Position numbers and translations under genes: made by a program
Source of the DNA: Paenibacillus naphthalenovorans
GTDB lineage: Bacteria > Bacillota > Bacilli > Paenibacillales > NBRC-103111
DNA: 64,000 nt
Assembly: GCF_900099895.1 (NCBI RefSeq)
Contig: NZ_FNDY01000013.1
Location: 54,735-118,734, forward strand
Direction of reading: 5' to 3'
The notes under the pieces: generated by a model
Database searches by the model: none
What the model was told of the DNA's origin: nothing
The model's input: the letters and a program-made list of their open reading frames with translations, nothing else
Shown: positions 27,883 through 35,306 of the stretch, one piece after another
Layout: each line of letters starts with the position of its first letter
How positions within the stretch are numbered: position 1 is the stretch's first letter

Positions 27883-29202
27883 TTATGGAGCCAGATGTCC
27901 GTATTGTTTCAAGATGTCATTCGTTTCCTTGGCAGCCTCGGCCAACAACGCTCTGATTTTGTCCGGATTGTCCACTAAGCTGGCATCGGTAAATATTTTA
28001 TTGGCAAGCCTGTCTGCAAACTTGGTCATAATTTCATCAAACTCCGGCAGTGGCGGATACGTTTCCAATTCACGTTTTTCAAAGAAGCTCTTATATTGAG
28101 GGACTTCCTTGAACAGGCTCTCCAAATCCAAATCCTCCCTTGCGGGCTGCCAGCCGGTCATGCGCATCAGCTCCACTTGATTTTCAGGCTTCATCATAAA
28201 GCGAATGAAGTCCCAAGCGGCCGCCGCAACATTGCCTTCCGCCGACTTGCTGACATGGAAGTTAAAAGGAACAACCAAAGTCGCCTTCGGCATGGGGGCC
28301 GTATCATACTGCAGATTTGGAGCTTTCTTCTGAATATCGCCGACCACCCAGGACTCCCGTGAGAAGAAGGCCGCCGCTTCCATTTCAAAAGCTTCTGCAT
28401 CGTGCTTCAATGTCGGATCATCGGTTTTATATTTGTGAACCATGTCCACATACATTTGAACCGTCTTCAAACCCGCATCGTTGTCATAATTCGCTTTATA
28501 TTGCCCGTCGCTTATTTTCTTCACGACGCTGCCGCCGTTTTGCATGAGCAAAACCCAGAATTTCTCGGCAACGCCGCTGCCGCCGCCGCTCAAGCGGAGA
28601 GATTGTCCGGCTCGAATCAGCTTTCCGGACGCGTCTCGTTTTGCTGTTTTTTGCGCATACTCCAAATATTGATCCATCGTGGTCGGAGGACCGCTAAGAC
28701 CCGCTTCTTCAAACATTTTTTTGTTATAGAATAAAACGGCTTTCGATATATGAAGCGGAATGCCGTATACATTGCCGTTATAATTTGCGGTCTCCGAAAT
28801 GATCTTAGGGAAGCTGCTCTCCGTGTTGACCAATTTGGCCAGATCTTCCGGGGCCTTATGCAGCATATCGCCTTCAATATATCGCAAAGCCACGACAGGA
28901 TTGATCGTTACAATTTCCGCCGCGCTTTGGGAAGGCAGGGCCGCTGCAATTTTCTTTTCAAAGTCACGCAGAGGAAACGATGAAATCGTCACGTTTACGT
29001 TGGGCTTCTCTTTTTTATATTCTTCAGCCATTTTCTTATACCAGGGATCGATTTCCGGATGGCCTCCCCAAAGATTCAATTCAACCGGTTCCGTAGAAGC
29101 GCTGCCGGGTGAAGCTGGCGCCTCTTCGTTACTTGAACATCCTGCAAGCAGCGTTGTTGCTGTAAGAACAGCAAGCGGAATGGAAATGAGTGCTTTCTTC
29201 AT
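27883..29202 (-). CDS. ABC transporter sugar-binding lipoprotein of the sugar-acid operon
   Basis: A 439-residue family-1 extracellular binding protein. The signal peptide ends LLAGC with lipidated Cys22 and a Ser/Pro/Glu linker. The body has the segment VNVTISSFPLRDFEKKIAAALPS near residue 65 and the GIPLHISKAVLFYNKKMFEEAGL hinge strand near residue 130. AGGAGGT precedes the ATG. It is the first gene of the operon controlled by the GntR protein just upstream. Confidence 0.9.
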   Translation of the reverse strand: MKKALISIPLAVLTATTLLAGCSSNEEAPASPGSASTEPVELNLWGGHPEIDPWYKKMAEEYKKEKPNVNVTISSFPLRDFEKKIAAALPSQSAAEIVTINPVVALRYIEGDMLHKAPEDLAKLVNTESSFPKIISETANYNGNVYGIPLHISKAVLFYNKKMFEEAGLSGPPTTMDQYLEYAQKTAKRDASGKLIRAGQSLRLSGGGSGVAEKFWVLLMQNGGSVVKKISDGQYKANYDNDAGLKTVQMYVDMVHKYKTDDPTLKHDAEAFEMEAAAFFSRESWVVGDIQKKAPNLQYDTAPMPKATLVVPFNFHVSKSAEGNVAAAAWDFIRFMMKPENQVELMRMTGWQPAREDLDLESLFKEVPQYKSFFEKRELETYPPLPEFDEIMTKFADRLANKIFTDASLVDNPDKIRALLAEAAKETNDILKQYGHLAP

Positions 29203-29230
29203 GTTTTTGACCTCCTAATGATCATATGAA

Positions 29231-29244
29231 TTAAAGCGTTTACA
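29231..29244 (-). promoter_or_regulatory. Candidate CcpA cre site upstream of the sugar-acid operon
   Basis: The minus-strand sequence TGTAAACGCTTTAA matches the Bacillus cre consensus TGWAANCGNTNWCA at 13 of 14 positions. It lies about 30-43 bp before the binding-protein start, consistent with catabolite repression by a roadblock or promoter overlap. Confidence 0.6.
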
Positions 29245-29297
29245 AAAAGAACCTTCATCCGTTGCCCCTTATCACCACCTTATGTTAATTCAGAATA

Positions 29298-29311
29298 TGT
29301 ATCCGCTTTCA
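29298..29311 (-). promoter_or_regulatory. Second candidate cre site upstream of the sugar-acid operon
   Basis: TGAAAGCGGATACA on the minus strand also matches the cre consensus at 13 of 14 positions. It lies 67 bp upstream of the first site. Paired cre sites are common in front of sugar catabolic operons in Bacillales. Confidence 0.55.
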
Positions 29312-29349
29312 AATCCGATCCGCTCCTTGTTTGCAAGGAAGCGCTTTAT

Positions 29350-30009
29350 CTATTTGAAAAAGGCGGGATATTTCATTTTCAACGCATCCCGATCGTGAAT
29401 AACCAGATTCAGATGCTGCCGTATGATGGTTTCAGCCCGATCGGACTGCCGTTCTTTGATCACTTGTACGATCTCTTGATGCTGCATCAGAATGTCGGTC
29501 CAATTGTAATCCGTAGCCAATCTCAGCATACGAATCCGGTCCAGGTCCATCTTCATGGATTGAATCGTCTGCCATGAGCGCTTTTTATTGCAGCCTTCAA
29601 AGATCGTTTGATGGAATTGCTCGTCCAGTTCAAACAATTTGGTATAGTCGTGCTCCTGAGTGCAAAGCTCCTGCATTCTCAGATTTTTTTCAAGCTCAAA
29701 GAGATATTCCTTTGGAAAATGGTCACAAGCCAAAAGAATGACGGCTTTTTCTACCTGCTCGCGCATAAATCTGGCTTCTTCCACCCGTTCCAGATCAATC
29801 AAAGAAACAACGGTACCTTTTTGCGGATAAATTTCCAGCAGGCCCTCTTGAGCCAAGCGAAGAAAAGCTTCCCTTATCGGGGTTCGGCTCACTGTGAATT
29901 TTTCAGAAATCTCATTCTCCGAAATGTTGGTTCCGGGTTCCAACTGCATGTTTAAAATGTTTTCTCTTAGTAATTGATACACATGATCCCGGGTAGATCT
30001 GGCCATCAT
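29350..30009 (-). CDS. GntR-family regulator, FadR/FCD subfamily
   Basis: A winged helix-turn-helix (ISENEISEKFTVSRTPIREAFLRLAQEGLL near residue 30) is followed by an all-helical FCD domain with the metal/ligand histidines expected of this subfamily (FHQTIFEGCNKKR and the final HLNLVIHDRD). FCD regulators commonly sense sugar acids, which fits UxuA/UxuB. Start choice: ATG 30009 follows GGGGAAG; another in-frame ATG at 30027 lacks a well-spaced site. It is co-directional with the operon, 147 bp upstream. Confidence 0.87.
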   Translation of the reverse strand: MMARSTRDHVYQLLRENILNMQLEPGTNISENEISEKFTVSRTPIREAFLRLAQEGLLEIYPQKGTVVSLIDLERVEEARFMREQVEKAVILLACDHFPKEYLFELEKNLRMQELCTQEHDYTKLFELDEQFHQTIFEGCNKKRSWQTIQSMKMDLDRIRMLRLATDYNWTDILMQHQEIVQVIKERQSDRAETIIRQHLNLVIHDRDALKMKYPAFFK

Positions 30010-30052
30010 CTTTCTTCCCCATTCCAATCTGGATCAACTCCTCCCACACTAG

Positions 30053-30080
30053 TATACAACCACACTACCATTCTTGTATA
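30053..30080. promoter_or_regulatory. Inverted repeat upstream of the GntR gene, candidate operator
   Basis: TATACAA (30053-30059) and TTGTATA (30074-30080) are exact inverted copies with centres 21 bp apart, two turns of the helix. They lie 44-71 bp before the regulator start. GTATAC-type half-sites are typical for FadR/FCD regulators, so autoregulation is plausible. Confidence 0.5.
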
Positions 30081-30103
30081 TAAGTTTTTTTAAAAAAATC
30101 AAC

Positions 30104-30152
30104 AAAAAAACGATCGTAAGCAAGGTTGTTTTTCAACCGTTCCCGCGATCGT
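30104..30152 (-). terminator. Terminator of the dctSR transcript
   Basis: On the minus strand ACGATCG and CGATCGT pair as an outer stem, and GGTTG with CAACC as an inner stem around AAAAA. A run of seven Ts follows. It lies just after the dctR stop at 30175. Confidence 0.85.
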
Positions 30153-30174
30153 CCTATCTATTTCGTTATCGCAC

Positions 30175-30933
30175 TTATTTTTGGTCGTTTTGATCATGCA
30201 GCAATTCATATCTATTGACGGGACGGCCTATCGTGCCGTAATGTACCTCGAGACGCACGATCCCGCGTTTCTCAAGAAATTCCAGGTATCGTCTTGCCGT
30301 CACGCGGGAGATGCCTACTCCTGCAGCCGTTTCCTCCGCGGACAGGCGGCCGCCCTGATGCTCCATGACGCTGAGCACCTGTTTAAGCGTCGCCGCATTA
30401 AGCCCTTTAGGCAGATCGTCAGACGAAATTTGCCAATAATCCACCGGCGTTTTCTTCATTTCCGCTTCACCTGCGGATTCGCCGCTAATCAGAATGTTAT
30501 CCAACTGATCCTGGGTTACCGATGCTCCGGGCTTAAGCGTCATGTGCCGTTCACGGTACCGCTCCAACGTCTTGTGAACCCGTTCGATCTTGAACGGTTT
30601 AATGATATAATCAAACGCGCCGTTGCGCATCATTGAACGCACGGTCTCGGCATCTTTGGCAGCCGTCACGACGATCACGTCGACAGGCATCGTTGCAGAG
30701 CGGATGCGCTGCAGGGTGGCAATTCCGTCAAGCGAGGGCATGAAGATGTCAAGAAAGACCAGATCCGGCTTCAACTGCTCAATCAGCTTCAGTCCCTCTA
30801 AACCGTTGGTTGCCATGCCTACAACATGAAAACCTTCCACCTGCTCCACAAACTGGCGGTTCACTTCCTGGACCATAGGATCATCCTCAATCAACAGCAC
30901 CCGAAAATACGGCTTCTCTGTGTTATTCATCAC
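30175..30933 (-). CDS. dctR: C4-dicarboxylate response regulator DctR (CitB family)
   Basis: The 252-residue regulator has a receiver domain with Asp17-Asp18, phospho-acceptor Asp62 (VFLDIFMPSLDG) and the lysine of YIIKPF. The C-terminal helix-turn-helix (GISRVTARRYLEFLEKRGIV) is the CitB/DcuR type. Its gene overlaps dctS by 11 bp, and the same set dctB-dctS-dctR-dctP exists in B. subtilis, where it activates the C4-dicarboxylate carrier. A GTG at 30933 or the adjacent ATG at 30930 may be the start. Confidence 0.92.
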   Translation of the reverse strand: MMNNTEKPYFRVLLIEDDPMVQEVNRQFVEQVEGFHVVGMATNGLEGLKLIEQLKPDLVFLDIFMPSLDGIATLQRIRSATMPVDVIVVTAAKDAETVRSMMRNGAFDYIIKPFKIERVHKTLERYRERHMTLKPGASVTQDQLDNILISGESAGEAEMKKTPVDYWQISSDDLPKGLNAATLKQVLSVMEHQGGRLSAEETAAGVGISRVTARRYLEFLEKRGIVRLEVHYGTIGRPVNRYELLHDQNDQK

Positions 30934-32524
30934 GTGTACCTGTCCCGCCTTTCATCGGAAATATGATTTCCATCGTTGTGCCCAAACCGACCGACGATTC
31001 ACATGTTAACTTGCCGTTGCCTTTGGTTACAATATCGTTCAGCAAATACAGGCCCATCCCCCGATTCTCCCCCTCCTTGGTGGAAAAACCGCGTTCCAGC
31101 ATGCGGTCAATCGTCTCTTGCGACATGCCGCACCCGTTGTCTTCGACCGCGATGGACAGCAGTTCCTCATTCTGCTCAATGCTGACATATACTTCTTTAT
31201 GCTCGGCTTCCACATCGGCAAGGGCATCGAAGGCATTTTCGATCAGGTTACCGAGCAGCAGTACGAAGTCATGGCGGTCAAGAAGCTCCGGAAAGCGTTT
31301 CAATCTGCTGTTCGGGTTAATGCGGAGCTCAATGCCAAGCTCCTTGCCGCGGCTGATCTTGCCCAGAAGCAGTCCGGCCACGCCGTCATCGTCAAAATGC
31401 TGCTGCAGAAACCGCGTAATCTCTTCCTGCTGATCTGCGATTTCGAACAGGTAATTGAGCGCCTCCTGCTGTTTTCCAAGCTGAATCAATCCCGCCGCGG
31501 TGTGTATCTTGTTCATATGCTCATGATTTTGCGCCCGTAGAGCATGGACAAATTCACGTACGCCGGTCAATTCCTCGGCCATCCTCGTCACTTCCGTCCG
31601 ATCCTGGAAGATCCCGATGGCTCCGACCGTATCCCCCGCCTCGCGGATCGGAATCAGGTTGCTCCACAGGATCGTCCCTCCGAATTTCAGTTCCTTGCCC
31701 AGCGCCGGCTGTCCCGAATCGAGCACTTCCATCAGCCGGGTTTCCGGAATGACATCGCCGATGGCCCGTCCCGTCGCATCATGTTTTATGCCGAAAATTT
31801 GTTTGGCGCGTTCATTGAATATCGTAATGACTCCGCTCCGGTCGATGGCAATAATCCCCTCCTGCATCGCCTGGAACGCCGCCGTACGTTCTCTGAACAT
31901 TCTGGCGATTTCCTGAGGCTCCAGATTAAACATCTGCCGCTTGATATGGCGGGCCAGCAGTACGGAGCCGAAGATGCCGAACAGAAGCGATATCAGGGAA
32001 GTAACGGCGAGCGGACGTTTTTCCTCGCGGATCAGCTCATCTATACCCGGGAGCAGGCCGCCCGCCACGACCACCCCGACCTGCTCATGCGCGGCGTTCA
32101 TGACCGGTACAAAAGCCCGAAGGCCGACGCCCGCTTCGTTTCGCACCTTTGAGACATACGTGTGCTCGGCGAATGCCGTCTCGTTCTCTTCTGCGGCGAA
32201 CGTTCCGCCGATGCGCTCCGATAACGGATGGGACAATCGTCTCCGGTTCATGTCAAGCACGCTGATATAGGAGACACGATTTAAAATCCGGATCTTGTCC
32301 GCAACCGGAGCAATATGAGCCGCGGCATCGGGATCATCGATGGTTTCGATGACATTCGGCAGATTGGCAACGGTTTGCGCCGTTATCGTAAGCCGGTTTC
32401 TCAGTTCATCCTCCTTGAGCCGGGTAAGGCTGCCGATCAGTACAATGCCGCCAATCAGGAGGGAGAAAAGGACCAATCCGAACGAAAGAAGCATGATTTT
32501 CCAATAGATGCGCAGCCGGTTCAC
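30923..32524 (-). CDS. dctS: C4-dicarboxylate sensor histidine kinase DctS (DcuS/CitA family)
   Basis: A 533-residue membrane kinase. A first membrane helix (residues about 10-32), an extracellular CitA-type PAS sensor of about 135 residues and a second helix near residue 180 are followed by a cytoplasmic PAS domain (FQAMQEGIIAIDRSGVITIFNERA). The SpoOB-type phosphoacceptor region EFVHALRAQNHEHMNKIHT and the ATPase boxes NAFDAL, VEDNGCGMS and GMGLYLL complete it. The GTG start has AAAGGAAGGGG upstream. It is divergent from dctB, the accessory binding protein that in B. subtilis takes part in sensing. Confidence 0.93.
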   Translation of the reverse strand: MNRLRIYWKIMLLSFGLVLFSLLIGGIVLIGSLTRLKEDELRNRLTITAQTVANLPNVIETIDDPDAAAHIAPVADKIRILNRVSYISVLDMNRRRLSHPLSERIGGTFAAEENETAFAEHTYVSKVRNEAGVGLRAFVPVMNAAHEQVGVVVAGGLLPGIDELIREEKRPLAVTSLISLLFGIFGSVLLARHIKRQMFNLEPQEIARMFRERTAAFQAMQEGIIAIDRSGVITIFNERAKQIFGIKHDATGRAIGDVIPETRLMEVLDSGQPALGKELKFGGTILWSNLIPIREAGDTVGAIGIFQDRTEVTRMAEELTGVREFVHALRAQNHEHMNKIHTAAGLIQLGKQQEALNYLFEIADQQEEITRFLQQHFDDDGVAGLLLGKISRGKELGIELRINPNSRLKRFPELLDRHDFVLLLGNLIENAFDALADVEAEHKEVYVSIEQNEELLSIAVEDNGCGMSQETIDRMLERGFSTKEGENRGMGLYLLNDIVTKGNGKLTCESSVGLGTTMEIIFPMKGGTGTRDE

Positions 32525-32612
32525 CGTTTCCCCTTCCTTTCGTGCGGTTTATTTTTCTACCTTATTGTGAAATAATAGGGCTGAAATAGCAATAACCCGG
32601 AGGTGAGTTCAT

Positions 32613-33641
32613 ATCAAAACAGTTGCGGGAATCGGCATCTTTCTTGTGCTTGGCTTGCTTGCCGCATATGTCATCGGTTTTCAACCTGATATCAAAGGCG
32701 AACTGCCTTACGATGAGGAGTTTACCGGCCTCAAAGACCGGATTATCATCAAATTCAGCCACGTCGTCGCCGAGAATACGCCCAAAGGACTCGCCGCGGC
32801 TCATTTTGCCCAGCTCGTCAAAGAGAAGTCGCAGGACCGTGTCGAAGTCCAGGTGTTCCCGAACGGCATGCTGTACACGGAAGACACCGAAATCGCCGCC
32901 CTGCAGCATGACGACGTTCAAATGATCGCTCCCTCATTTTCTAATATGAACAAAATCGATCCCATGTGGCTTGTCATGGATCTCCCGTTCCTTTTTCAGA
33001 ATCAGGAGGAAGTCGACCGATCCCTTCAAGGAGCTTTGGGTCAGCGCCTGCTCGCGACGCTGGAGGCTAAAGGTTTGAAAGGAGCCGCCTTCTGGCATAA
33101 CGGCTTCCGGCAGGTCACCAATAACGTCCGTCCGCTGCGGACGCCTGAAGACTTTCAAGGCCTGAAATTCCGGATTCAGCCAAGCACGGTGTTGGAGCGG
33201 CAGTTTAAAGCGCTGAACGCATCGACGATCAGCACGCCTTTTAATGAACTTTACCGGACGCTGGAGACTGGCAGAGCGGATGGGCAGGAGAATACCATCT
33301 CCAATATTCTAAGCAAACGGCTGTACCAGGTTCAGCGTTTTATGACGATAAGCAACCACGGTTATCTTGGCTATGTCGTCACATTCAACAAGCGGTTTTG
33401 GGAGAATCTCCCTCCCGACGTACAGCAGCTTCTCCAGGAAGCGTTAAAGGAAACGTCGGATTGGAATAACCGTGAATCGTTATTGCACCAGAATCAGCTG
33501 CAATCCCTTTTTCAAAATCAGTCTCTGCAAATCATCACGCTTTCCGATGAGGAAAAGGCCCTCTGGAAAAAACGCTTTGAGCCGTTATACGAGGAATTCA
33601 CCGTCATCATCGGGAAAGACTTGATGAATGAGATCCGTTGA
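32613..33641 (+). CDS. dctB: DctB, TRAP-type (DctP family) C4-dicarboxylate-binding protein; apparent ATC start
   Basis: The binding-protein core (IKFSHVVAENTPKGLAAAHFAQLVKEKS and, later, ENTISNILSKRLYQVQRFMTISNHGYLGY) is that of DctP-family proteins. There are no TRAP membrane subunits here; DctB works with the DctS sensor. A perfect GGAGGTGA at 32599-32606 leads, at ideal spacing, to an ATC codon, not to ATG, GTG or TTG. Reading from ATC gives an N-terminal membrane anchor (KTVAGIGIFLVLGLLAAYVIGF) that matches the length of B. subtilis DctB as I recall it. A GTG at 32646 is the first ordinary start but lacks a good site and would cut the anchor in half. Confidence 0.85.
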   Translation: MKTVAGIGIFLVLGLLAAYVIGFQPDIKGELPYDEEFTGLKDRIIIKFSHVVAENTPKGLAAAHFAQLVKEKSQDRVEVQVFPNGMLYTEDTEIAALQHDDVQMIAPSFSNMNKIDPMWLVMDLPFLFQNQEEVDRSLQGALGQRLLATLEAKGLKGAAFWHNGFRQVTNNVRPLRTPEDFQGLKFRIQPSTVLERQFKALNASTISTPFNELYRTLETGRADGQENTISNILSKRLYQVQRFMTISNHGYLGYVVTFNKRFWENLPPDVQQLLQEALKETSDWNNRESLLHQNQLQSLFQNQSLQIITLSDEEKALWKKRFEPLYEEFTVIIGKDLMNEIR

Positions 33642-33657
33642 CCAAAAGATACTAAAC

Positions 33658-33682
33658 AAACAATATGACCGTATTATTGTTT
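33658..33682 (+). promoter_or_regulatory. Inverted repeat upstream of dctP, candidate DctR site
   Basis: AAACAATA (33658-33665) and TATTGTTT (33675-33682) are exact inverted copies, and the right arm overlaps the -35 hexamer of the dctP promoter. A CitB-family activator bound there could contact RNA polymerase. The assignment to DctR is by position only. Confidence 0.5.
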
Positions 33683-33705
33683 TGATCCGCTTTCTTTAAT
33701 ACACT
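33677..33705 (+). promoter_or_regulatory. dctP promoter
   Basis: TTGTTT (33677-33682) and TACACT (33700-33705) are separated by 17 bp. The sub-optimal hexamers fit an activator-dependent promoter. Confidence 0.55.
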
Positions 33706-33714
33706 TGGGACACG

Positions 33715-33728
33715 AAAAAACGTTTTCA
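33715..33728 (+). promoter_or_regulatory. Candidate cre site in the dctP leader
   Basis: AAAAAACGTTTTCA matches the cre consensus at 12 of 14 positions and lies just after the expected transcription start, where bound CcpA would block elongation. B. subtilis dctP is known to be under catabolite control. Confidence 0.45.
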
Positions 33729-33752
33729 AAAAAGTGAAAGTGAGGCTGTCCC

Positions 33753-35057
33753 ATGAAATTCCGGATCAATTTGAGAAACTTAACCGTTCAAGTCGTTATT
33801 GCCATCATACTAGGCATCCTCCTTGGACATTTCTTTCCCGCAACGGGCGAAAAATTGAAAGTCCTTGGAGATGTCTTTATCAAGTTAATCAAAATGGTTA
33901 TTGCGCCTATCGTGTTCTTTACCGTTGTGCACGGGATCGCAAACATGGGCGATATGAAAAAAGTTGGCCGCATCGGCGGGAAAGCGCTTTTATATTTCGA
34001 AATCGTTACCACGATCGCGCTGGCGATCGGTCTTGTGGTTGTCAACTTGGTTAAACCGGGTGCAGGGATCGACGCTTCCAAAGCAACCGGAGACATTTCC
34101 AAGTACACGGAGAAAGCGGCGGAACAATCCAATCACGGCTTTATCGACTTTCTTGTAGGCATCGTACCCGATAATGTCGTCGCCGCCATGGCCGGCGGAG
34201 ATCTGCTGCCGATTCTGTTCTTTGCGATCCTGTTCGGTTTGTCTTTGACCGCTATGGGCGACAAGGCCAAGCCGGTCATTGATCTGTTCGATAAGCTTTC
34301 GCACGCCTTTTTCGGTGTCGTAAACATGGTCATGAAAGTGTCTCCGATTGCCGCCTTCGGCGCCATGTCGTATACGATCGGCAAATTCGGGATTGAGTCC
34401 CTTACTTCTTTAGGAAAGCTGATGGGTTCGGTTTATATTACGATGGCTTTGTTTATCATTGTCGTTCTCGGAATGATCACCAAAGCATACGGCTTCAGCA
34501 TATTTAAATTTATCGCTTACATTAAAGAGGAAATCATGCTGGTGTTGGGCACTTCTTCCTCTGAGTCGGCACTGCCGCGCATGATGGATAAGCTCGAAAA
34601 ATACGGCTGTTCCAAGTCGGTCGTCGGTTTGGTCGTCCCTACCGGCTACTCGTTCAATCTGGACGGCACGGCCATCTACCTGTCGATGGCCGCCATGTTT
34701 GTCGCCCAGGCATCCGGGGTGGAAATGACCATCTGGCAGCAGCTTACGCTGCTTGGCATACTGATGGTAACCTCAAAAGGCGCGGCGGGCGTCACTGGTT
34801 CGGGATTCATCACGCTTGCCGCCACTTTGGCCGCCTTTCCTTCCATCCCTCTGGCGGGTATGGCTCTGCTCCTCGGCGTCGACCGGTTCATGTCGGAAGC
34901 GCGCGCCATTACGAATCTGATCGGCAACGGCGTAGCCACCGTCATCGTCGCCAAATCGGAAAACGAATTTCATCCTGGCGGGCAGCTTGAATCCGCAGCA
35001 GGACAAACGGCGGAAGAAACTCAACCGATCAAAAACAGTGTTCCCAAATCGGTCTAA
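33753..35057 (+). CDS. dctP: C4-dicarboxylate:cation symporter DctP (DAACS family, DctA-like)
   Basis: The 434-residue carrier has the glutamate-transporter-like fold. It shows the serine-rich hairpin [18 protein letters not shown] near residue 270, the substrate-binding [15 protein letters not shown] segment near residue 295, and the second hairpin [14 protein letters not shown] near residue 335. It imports succinate, fumarate and malate with protons or Na+. Part of the dct set with dctB, dctS and dctR. A weak GTGAGG site precedes the ATG. Confidence 0.94.
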   Translation: MKFRINLRNLTVQVVIAIILGILLGHFFPATGEKLKVLGDVFIKLIKMVIAPIVFFTVVHGIANMGDMKKVGRIGGKALLYFEIVTTIALAIGLVVVNLVKPGAGIDASKATGDISKYTEKAAEQSNHGFIDFLVGIVPDNVVAAMAGGDLLPILFFAILFGLSLTAMGDKAKPVIDLFDKLSHAFFGVVNMVMKVSPIAAFGAMSYTIGKFGIESLTSLGKLMGSVYITMALFIIVVLGMITKAYGFSIFKFIAYIKEEIMLVLGTSSSESALPRMMDKLEKYGCSKSVVGLVVPTGYSFNLDGTAIYLSMAAMFVAQASGVEMTIWQQLTLLGILMVTSKGAAGVTGSGFITLAATLAAFPSIPLAGMALLLGVDRFMSEARAITNLIGNGVATVIVAKSENEFHPGGQLESAAGQTAEETQPIKNSVPKSV

Positions 35058-35089
35058 CCTTATAAAGAACATTCATCCTTAATTGAAAA

Positions 35090-35132
35090 AGGGCCGTTCC
35101 AATAGTCATGAAAATGACGGAGGGACGGCCCT
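35090..35132 (+). terminator. Terminator after dctP
   Basis: AGGGCCGTTCC pairs with GGGACGGCCCT, and the loop holds a second hairpin, GTCAT-GAAA-ATGAC, with a GAAA tetraloop. TGTTCTTC follows. It is unusually large for a simple terminator. Confidence 0.65.
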
Positions 35133-35173
35133 GTTCTTCATGGCGCTCTTAACAAGATGGGTACATAAAATCG

Positions 35174-35217
35174 GGGCCGACTCAACCGCAGTCGTTTTAA
35201 CTGCAGTTGGTCGGCCC
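35174..35217. terminator. Second hairpin between dctP and the SulP gene
   Basis: GGGCCGAC pairs with GTCGGCCC, extended inward by GCAGT/ACTGC. ATTTTC follows on the plus strand and CGATTTTATG on the minus strand. It can end transcription from the SulP side and back up the dctP terminator. The rest of 35218-35306 shows nothing recognisable. Confidence 0.6.
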
Positions 35218-35306
35218 ATTTTCGGTGCAGCCGGCCTTCCGGATCGTTCTCAGGCGCCGGCCGGATGTACCGGTTCGCAGCACCATGGACATGCCGTCAG
35301 GCGAAA

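Noticed and set aside
32646..33641. GTG 32646 as the dctB start
   Set aside because: No ribosome site precedes it, and it cuts the membrane anchor that an upstream in-frame ATC at ideal spacing would complete.
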